A model generated the notes under the pieces. The model did not search any database and was not told where the DNA came from. It was given only the letters and a program-made list of their open reading frames with translations. A stretch of DNA of 64,000 bases from Oscillospiraceae bacterium (GTDB lineage Bacteria; Bacillota; Clostridia; Oscillospirales; Oscillospiraceae): NCBI GenBank assembly GCA_017416245.1, contig JAFQCX010000010.1:1-64000 (forward strand), read 5' to 3'. Positions 59,700 through 64,000 of this stretch are shown in pieces; position 1 is the stretch's first letter, and each line of letters begins with the position of its first letter. The translations under genes were made by a program, and so were the position numbers.

Positions 59700-60944
59700 C
59701 TATTTCTTAATCTGTATTCTCACTGTTCCGTCACCGGAAAGTCTGTCTAGATTTCCGCCAATGCCGATGACCGCTATCACACCGTCGTCGTCGGCAAGAA
59801 CGGGGATCATATCCCGCCTGGTTGCGGGAATTTTTTCATCGATAAACAGCTTTTTCAGGCTCTTCGTGCCGCAAAGTAAACGGATGGTATCTCCTGTTTT
59901 CCGGCTGCGCAGAACCATTTTGCCCTTGGGAGTAAAGGCAAAGGAAAGCTTTGTACGCTCATCACTTTCGTTGCGCGTACAGGTAAATTTCACACCGGAT
60001 GCTTCATACTCACCGGGGCAGGTGATCTCCTGCTCAGAAAGCGACGTTTCTTCTGTGATGGCTTTCAGCGTTTCATAATTTCTTGCCATCACAACACCGT
60101 CCGGAAACGTTGCCTTTGCGGAGGGATTTTGGGAAAACACCAGGTTTTCCATAGCAGTAATATGCGCTCCCTCCGGCTCTTTTACACCGGCGTTCAACAG
60201 GATTCGGCTCAGCACCCTACTGCGGATCGCAGGCTCTAATTCGCGGAGCTGCTCCACATCGTGGGTGTAGCTTTTTTCCGATGCTACGGTGAGCGCCTGT
60301 TCATCCTGCCGCAGTCTAAGAGCCATTGCGGAAAGGTTTTGGGACAGGCTGGGATTTTCCTCCTTCAAAAGAGGCATTACGTGATGACGCAGGCGGTTGC
60401 GGAGAAAATCGTCCCCGCTGTTAGAGCTGTCCTCCACATAGGGGATGCTGTACTCTTCCAAAAAAGCCAGCACTTCGCTGCGGGTAATATCCAGCATTGG
60501 GCGAATGAGCTTGCCGTTTACGGGAGCAATGCCGCCAAGGCCTTTCAGGCCTGTGCCACGGACAAGGTGCATCAAAATTGTTTCTGCGTTGTCATCTGCG
60601 GTATGGGCGGTAGCAATTCTGCCGGGCAGGCTTTTTAAAAAGGCGTATCTTGCCTCCCGGGCTGCCGCCTCCAAGCCCTTTTCACCGGCAACTACCTGTT
60701 CGCCGCTGACGGTCAAAGGGATCTTGTAATCAGCGCAAAAGCCTGTTACAAACGCTTCATCCCTGCAGGATTCATCACCACGAAGATGGTGATTAAAATG
60801 GGCTGCGGAAAGGGAAATATCCAGCTTGTCCTTTAGCAAGTAAAGCCCCCACAGCAGCGCCATGGAATCCGCGCCGCCGGACACCGCGCAGACGATCGCT
60901 TCTCCGCGGTAATCCGCCATAAAAGCCTTCAGCTTATTCAGCAT
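59700..60944 (-). CDS. tilS: tRNA(Ile)-lysidine synthetase
   Basis: 414 residues. It modifies C34 of the CAU tRNA-Ile to lysidine, an essential step for reading AUA. The PP-loop SGGADSMAL is at 19-27, followed by AAHFNHHLRGDES, ATAHTADDNAET and RPMLDITRSE. The C-terminal TilS domain ends with the LSGDGTVRI segment. It overlaps dnaB by 11 bases. Confidence 0.95.
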   Translation of the reverse strand: MLNKLKAFMADYRGEAIVCAVSGGADSMALLWGLYLLKDKLDISLSAAHFNHHLRGDESCRDEAFVTGFCADYKIPLTVSGEQVVAGEKGLEAAAREARYAFLKSLPGRIATAHTADDNAETILMHLVRGTGLKGLGGIAPVNGKLIRPMLDITRSEVLAFLEEYSIPYVEDSSNSGDDFLRNRLRHHVMPLLKEENPSLSQNLSAMALRLRQDEQALTVASEKSYTHDVEQLRELEPAIRSRVLSRILLNAGVKEPEGAHITAMENLVFSQNPSAKATFPDGVVMARNYETLKAITEETSLSEQEITCPGEYEASGVKFTCTRNESDERTKLSFAFTPKGKMVLRSRKTGDTIRLLCGTKSLKKLFIDEKIPATRRDMIPVLADDDGVIAVIGIGGNLDRLSGDGTVRIQIKK

Positions 60945-62274
60945 GCTTCCACTCCCGGTCTGTAAAGGTCTGGTACTGCGGGATCCACTGAAGCTTTACC
61001 GTGCCCACTTCACCGTGACGGTTCTTGGACACAATACATTCCGCGACACCCTTATCCTCGGTGTTTTCGTTGTAGTATTCATCACGGTACAAAAACAGCA
61101 CCTCGTCGGCATCCTGTTCGATAGCGCCGGATTCACGCAGGTCAGACAGCATAGGCCGCTTATCCGTACGGCTTTCAGGTCCACGGGACAGCTGGCTCAG
61201 ACAAATGACAGGTACGTTCAGTTCCTTTGCCATAATTTTTAAACTACGGGAGATATCGCTGACCACGTTCACACGGCTGTCACCGCTGCCCTTGCCGTAG
61301 CCGGAGCCGTTCATCAGCTGCAAATAGTCGATGACTACCATACCCAGATTCTCCACCCGGCGGCACTTTGCATTCATCTCCGCCACGGTGATAGAGGGAT
61401 TGTCGTCAATGCGGATATCCGTCTGGCTCAATGCAACGGATGCCATACTCAGCTTGCCCCACTCTTCCTCGGTGAGCTTGCCAGTTGCCATTTTTTGTCC
61501 GTCCACAAAGCTCTCGATAGCAAGCAGACGCATAGCAAGCTGCTCCCGGGACATTTCCAGATTGAAGATCGCCACGGTTTTGTTATACTTTTTCGCCACA
61601 TTCAGCGCCAAATTCAAAGCAAAGGCAGACTTACCCATAGCGGGACGGGCTGCCACCAGCAAAAGGTCAGACTTGTTCAGGCCGTTGATCTTCTTATCCA
61701 GATCCCGCATGCCTGTAGACATACCGGGGATGGCGGAATCCGATTGGCTCAGCTCCGTTAAATGGTCGAAAACCTTATGCAGCGTCACGCCGATAGGCTC
61801 TAAGGAATCACCGCGTTCACCCTTGCGGATAGCGTAGATCTTCTTTTCCGCCACCTCTAAAATCTCAGCGGTGGTACCCACCTGCTCCTGCACCATTTGG
61901 GAAATGTCTGTAGATGCGTCAGACAGGGCTCTGAGCATAGCCTTATCCTTGACGATATTTGCATACTGCACCGCATTGGCTGCGGTGGGGGTGATCTTCA
62001 TCAGCTGCATAATATAGTCACGGGAATTATCGTGGTGCACACCCAGCTCCCGCATTTTATCCAGCACCGTAACAGGGTCGATGGTCTGGGAGAAATTAAA
62101 CATCGTGTAGATGGTTTCATAGATCTCCCGGTTCTGCTGCAGATAAAAATCCTCGGGGCGGACAATGCCAATCACATCGGTCAGGCACCGACTGTCGATC
62201 AATATGGAGCCCAGCACGGCCTGTTCTGCCTCCACGGAATGGGGGCTTTGCTTGACCAGCAGTTCTTCATCCAT
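60934..62274 (-). CDS. dnaB: Replicative DNA helicase
   Basis: 446 residues. The hexameric fork helicase (DnaC in Bacillus naming). The N-terminal domain PHSVEAEQAVLGSILID, Walker A AARPAMGKSAFALNLA, Walker B VVIDYLQLM, and the DKRPMLSDLRESGAIEQDAD arginine-finger region are complete. Follows rplI by 18 bases and overlaps tilS by 11. Confidence 0.96.
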   Translation of the reverse strand: MDEELLVKQSPHSVEAEQAVLGSILIDSRCLTDVIGIVRPEDFYLQQNREIYETIYTMFNFSQTIDPVTVLDKMRELGVHHDNSRDYIMQLMKITPTAANAVQYANIVKDKAMLRALSDASTDISQMVQEQVGTTAEILEVAEKKIYAIRKGERGDSLEPIGVTLHKVFDHLTELSQSDSAIPGMSTGMRDLDKKINGLNKSDLLLVAARPAMGKSAFALNLALNVAKKYNKTVAIFNLEMSREQLAMRLLAIESFVDGQKMATGKLTEEEWGKLSMASVALSQTDIRIDDNPSITVAEMNAKCRRVENLGMVVIDYLQLMNGSGYGKGSGDSRVNVVSDISRSLKIMAKELNVPVICLSQLSRGPESRTDKRPMLSDLRESGAIEQDADEVLFLYRDEYYNENTEDKGVAECIVSKNRHGEVGTVKLQWIPQYQTFTDREWKHAE

Positions 62275-62292
62275 ATCTGTTTCTCCTCTCTT

Positions 62293-62739
62293 TTATGCCT
62301 CTTGGATCTTCACCGTCAGCGGCGCAACGATCTCATAGCCCAGCTTGCACTGCACGGTATAGGTTCCCACGGTCTTAATCGTGTCGGACAGTACGATCTT
62401 CCGCTTGTCGATAGCAATGCCGGATTGTGCCTTCAGGGCATCTGCAATTTCCTGGTTGGTCACAGAGCCGAACAGCTTGCCTGCGCCGCCGCCCTTTGCG
62501 GTGACGACCACGGTCATCTCCCGCAGCTTTTTGGAGGTTTCCAGCGCCTCGGCACGCTCTTTTGCTGCTTTCTCTGCGGCAGCCTTGTCGTTCATACGCA
62601 TAGTATTGATGGCATCGGGCGTTGCTTCCATTGCCAGCTTTTTGGGCAGCAGATAATTTCTTGCGTAGCCGTCGGAAATCTCTGCCATCTGGCCCTTTTT
62701 ACCCTTGCCCTTTACATCCTGTAGAAAAATAACCTTCAT
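62293..62739 (-). CDS. rplI: 50S ribosomal protein L9
   Basis: 148 residues. Large-subunit protein with the signature [20 protein letters not shown], the long central helix (about 40-75) and the C-terminal rRNA-binding domain. It lies 10 bases after gdpP and before dnaB, the conserved gdpP-rplI-dnaB order of Firmicutes. Confidence 0.96.
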   Translation of the reverse strand: MKVIFLQDVKGKGKKGQMAEISDGYARNYLLPKKLAMEATPDAINTMRMNDKAAAEKAAKERAEALETSKKLREMTVVVTAKGGGAGKLFGSVTNQEIADALKAQSGIAIDKRKIVLSDTIKTVGTYTVQCKLGYEIVAPLTVKIQEA

Positions 62740-62749
62740 TTCTATATCC

Positions 62750-64000
62750 TCACACTTCGTAGAATTTATCGATAGAGGCGACCAAACGGTCTAACACCTC
62801 TTTTACTGTATTGCCTGTGATCTGCGCGCCGGCTGTTGCCGTATTGCCGCCGCCACCCAAAGGCTCCAAAATCACCTGCACGTTGGTTTGACCAATGGAA
62901 CGGGCAGATACAAAGACCTTCTCCCCGTCGGGGTACACCACAAAGGATGCGGTAATGCCGGTAATGTCCAAAAGCTCATCCGCCGCCTGGGATGCCAGCA
63001 CCCGGGATGTCCGCTCGCTTAAAGTGGCAATGGCGATCTCATCCCGGTAAAGTCTTGCAGCTTTAATAATCCGGAACTTTTCCATAGTATCCTGGAAGTC
63101 GTTTTGCAGGAGCTTTTTGACTTCCACCGTGTCTGCGCCCATTTGACGCAGGTAGGCAGCCGCCTCAAAGGTACGCTCGCCTGTGCGCACATTGAAGCTC
63201 TTTGTGTCCAGGAAGATGCCTGCCATCAGGGCCTTTGCCTCAATGGGAAGCACATCGTCCTTTTCCACCGCATATTGCAGCAGCTCCGTTGCCAGCTCGG
63301 AGGCAGATGATGCATAGGGCTCGTGGAGGTTTACAACCACGGGCTTGATGTAATCTGCCGCCCGGCGGTGGTGATCCACCACGCAAATTTTGGGCACTGA
63401 CTCCAGCAGGTGCCGGTCCTCCACCTGATCGGGACGGTTAGTATCCACCACCACCAGGGTGGTGCGGTTGTCGCACAAAAGCATTGCATCCTGCCCTGAA
63501 ACAAAGGCGTTGGCATACTCCGGCACACTGCGGATCTCCTCCACAAAATCAGGCGCCATATTGTTCTGCACGTCCAGCACGATGTGGGCCTGGACGCCCT
63601 TCTTGCGGCACATACAGAAAATACCCAATGCTGCGCCGATAGCATCCAAATCCGCATTTTTATGGCCCATGATCAGCACGTTGCTGCTCTGACCGATCAG
63701 CTCCATCAAAGAGTTGGAGGTCACGCGGGAACGGACCTTGCTGCGCTGCTCCGCTTCTTTATTGCGGCCGCCGTAGAAATTAAAATTCAGCCGGTCCTTT
63801 ACCACCGCCTGGTCACCACCGCGGCTCAGCGCCATTTCGATGGCCAGGGAGGCAAACCGGTAGCCCTCCTCAAAGGTCTCGCCCTCTACACCCAAACCGA
63901 AGGAGATGGATGCGGCCAGGCCTGCAGGGCTGGTGATCGCGTGGACATCCTCCAAAATAGAGAACTTATCCTCGATCGCCCGCTTCAGGTCCTTCTTTTC
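62750..64000 (-). CDS. gdpP: Cyclic-di-AMP phosphodiesterase GdpP (5' end outside window)
   Basis: 416 residues are visible; the frame stays open to the right edge, so the membrane and PAS parts lie outside. Visible are the end of a degenerate GGDEF domain ([11 protein letters not shown]), then the DHH domain ([36 protein letters not shown]) and the DHHA1 domain ([13 protein letters not shown]). It degrades c-di-AMP to pApA. The gdpP-rplI-dnaB order supports the call. Confidence 0.93.
   Translation of the reverse strand, partial: EKKDLKRAIEDKFSILEDVHAITSPAGLAASISFGLGVEGETFEEGYRFASLAIEMALSRGGDQAVVKDRLNFNFYGGRNKEAEQRSKVRSRVTSNSLMELIGQSSNVLIMGHKNADLDAIGAALGIFCMCRKKGVQAHIVLDVQNNMAPDFVEEIRSVPEYANAFVSGQDAMLLCDNRTTLVVVDTNRPDQVEDRHLLESVPKICVVDHHRRAADYIKPVVVNLHEPYASSASELATELLQYAVEKDDVLPIEAKALMAGIFLDTKSFNVRTGERTFEAAAYLRQMGADTVEVKKLLQNDFQDTMEKFRIIKAARLYRDEIAIATLSERTSRVLASQAADELLDITGITASFVVYPDGEKVFVSARSIGQTNVQVILEPLGGGGNTATAGAQITGNTVKEVLDRLVASIDKFYEV

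Noticed and set aside
1..64000. CRISPR array, prophage, conjugative element or complete insertion sequence
   Set aside because: No regularly spaced direct repeats, no phage structural or integrase genes, and no full transposase were found; only the short transposase-like remnant at 38326.

Overview
The window reads as chromosomal DNA from a gut-type spore-forming clostridium, most likely Oscillospirales. Pointers are the IspH-ribosomal protein S1 fusion with cmk, a SpoVAC gene, the small families DUF6472 and DUF5662, families of short dispersed palindromes, and GC-rich housekeeping genes with Gram-positive Shine-Dalgarno sites. The placement is inference from gene content; no search was run.

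Layout. 1-490: tRNA-Gln inside a cluster of stem-loops, then palindromic repeats. 0.5-5.7 kb: DUF5662 and trpS on the minus strand, divergent from an M20 amidohydrolase-gltX-HAD operon. 5.7-8.5 kb: an ECF sigma factor with a very large C-terminal extension, bracketed by two near-identical terminator hairpins. 8.5-21.6 kb: minus-strand core genes (PFL family/ACT/Dabb; ispH-rpsA/cmk; two sigma-70 genes behind dnaG; dgt, yigZ, hflX, rpmE, M29 aminopeptidase). 21.7-40.1 kb: a mostly plus-strand, accessory-looking block with a homocysteine methyltransferase, a lipoprotein, GH116 and its LacI regulator, GH39, YitT, GDPD, serine dehydratase, two CNNM proteins, GH95 and GH30. 40.1-53.8 kb: minus-strand core again (spoVAC, rnc-plsX, trmFO-topA-dprA, rRNA methyltransferase-ktrA-ktrB, a lipoprotein operon, an XRE regulator). 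53.9-57.0 kb: a CBS protein, hemolysin III and a second sigma factor with a long extension. 57.2-64 kb: ftsH-hpt-tilS-dnaB-rplI-gdpP, cut by the right edge.

The most unusual region is 35.6-40.6 kb. Two AT-richer glycosidase genes (GH95, GH30) lie next to an intact spoVAC, and each is preceded by a decayed copy of the 3' end of spoVAC. The result is 3'-fragment, GH95, 3'-fragment, GH30, intact spoVAC, which looks like two successive insertions at one gene end. A stretch resembling the C-terminus of a REP-associated (Y1) transposase follows the GH95 stop codon, next to REP-like palindromes. A possible 5' remnant of a sialidase-like gene lies divergent to GH39.

The four glycosidases (GH116, GH39, GH95, GH30) lack signal peptides and have no sugar transporter beside them, so they probably act in the cytoplasm on imported glycosides. 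Most of the rest is replication, translation, RNA modification, lipid precursor and ion homeostasis genes.
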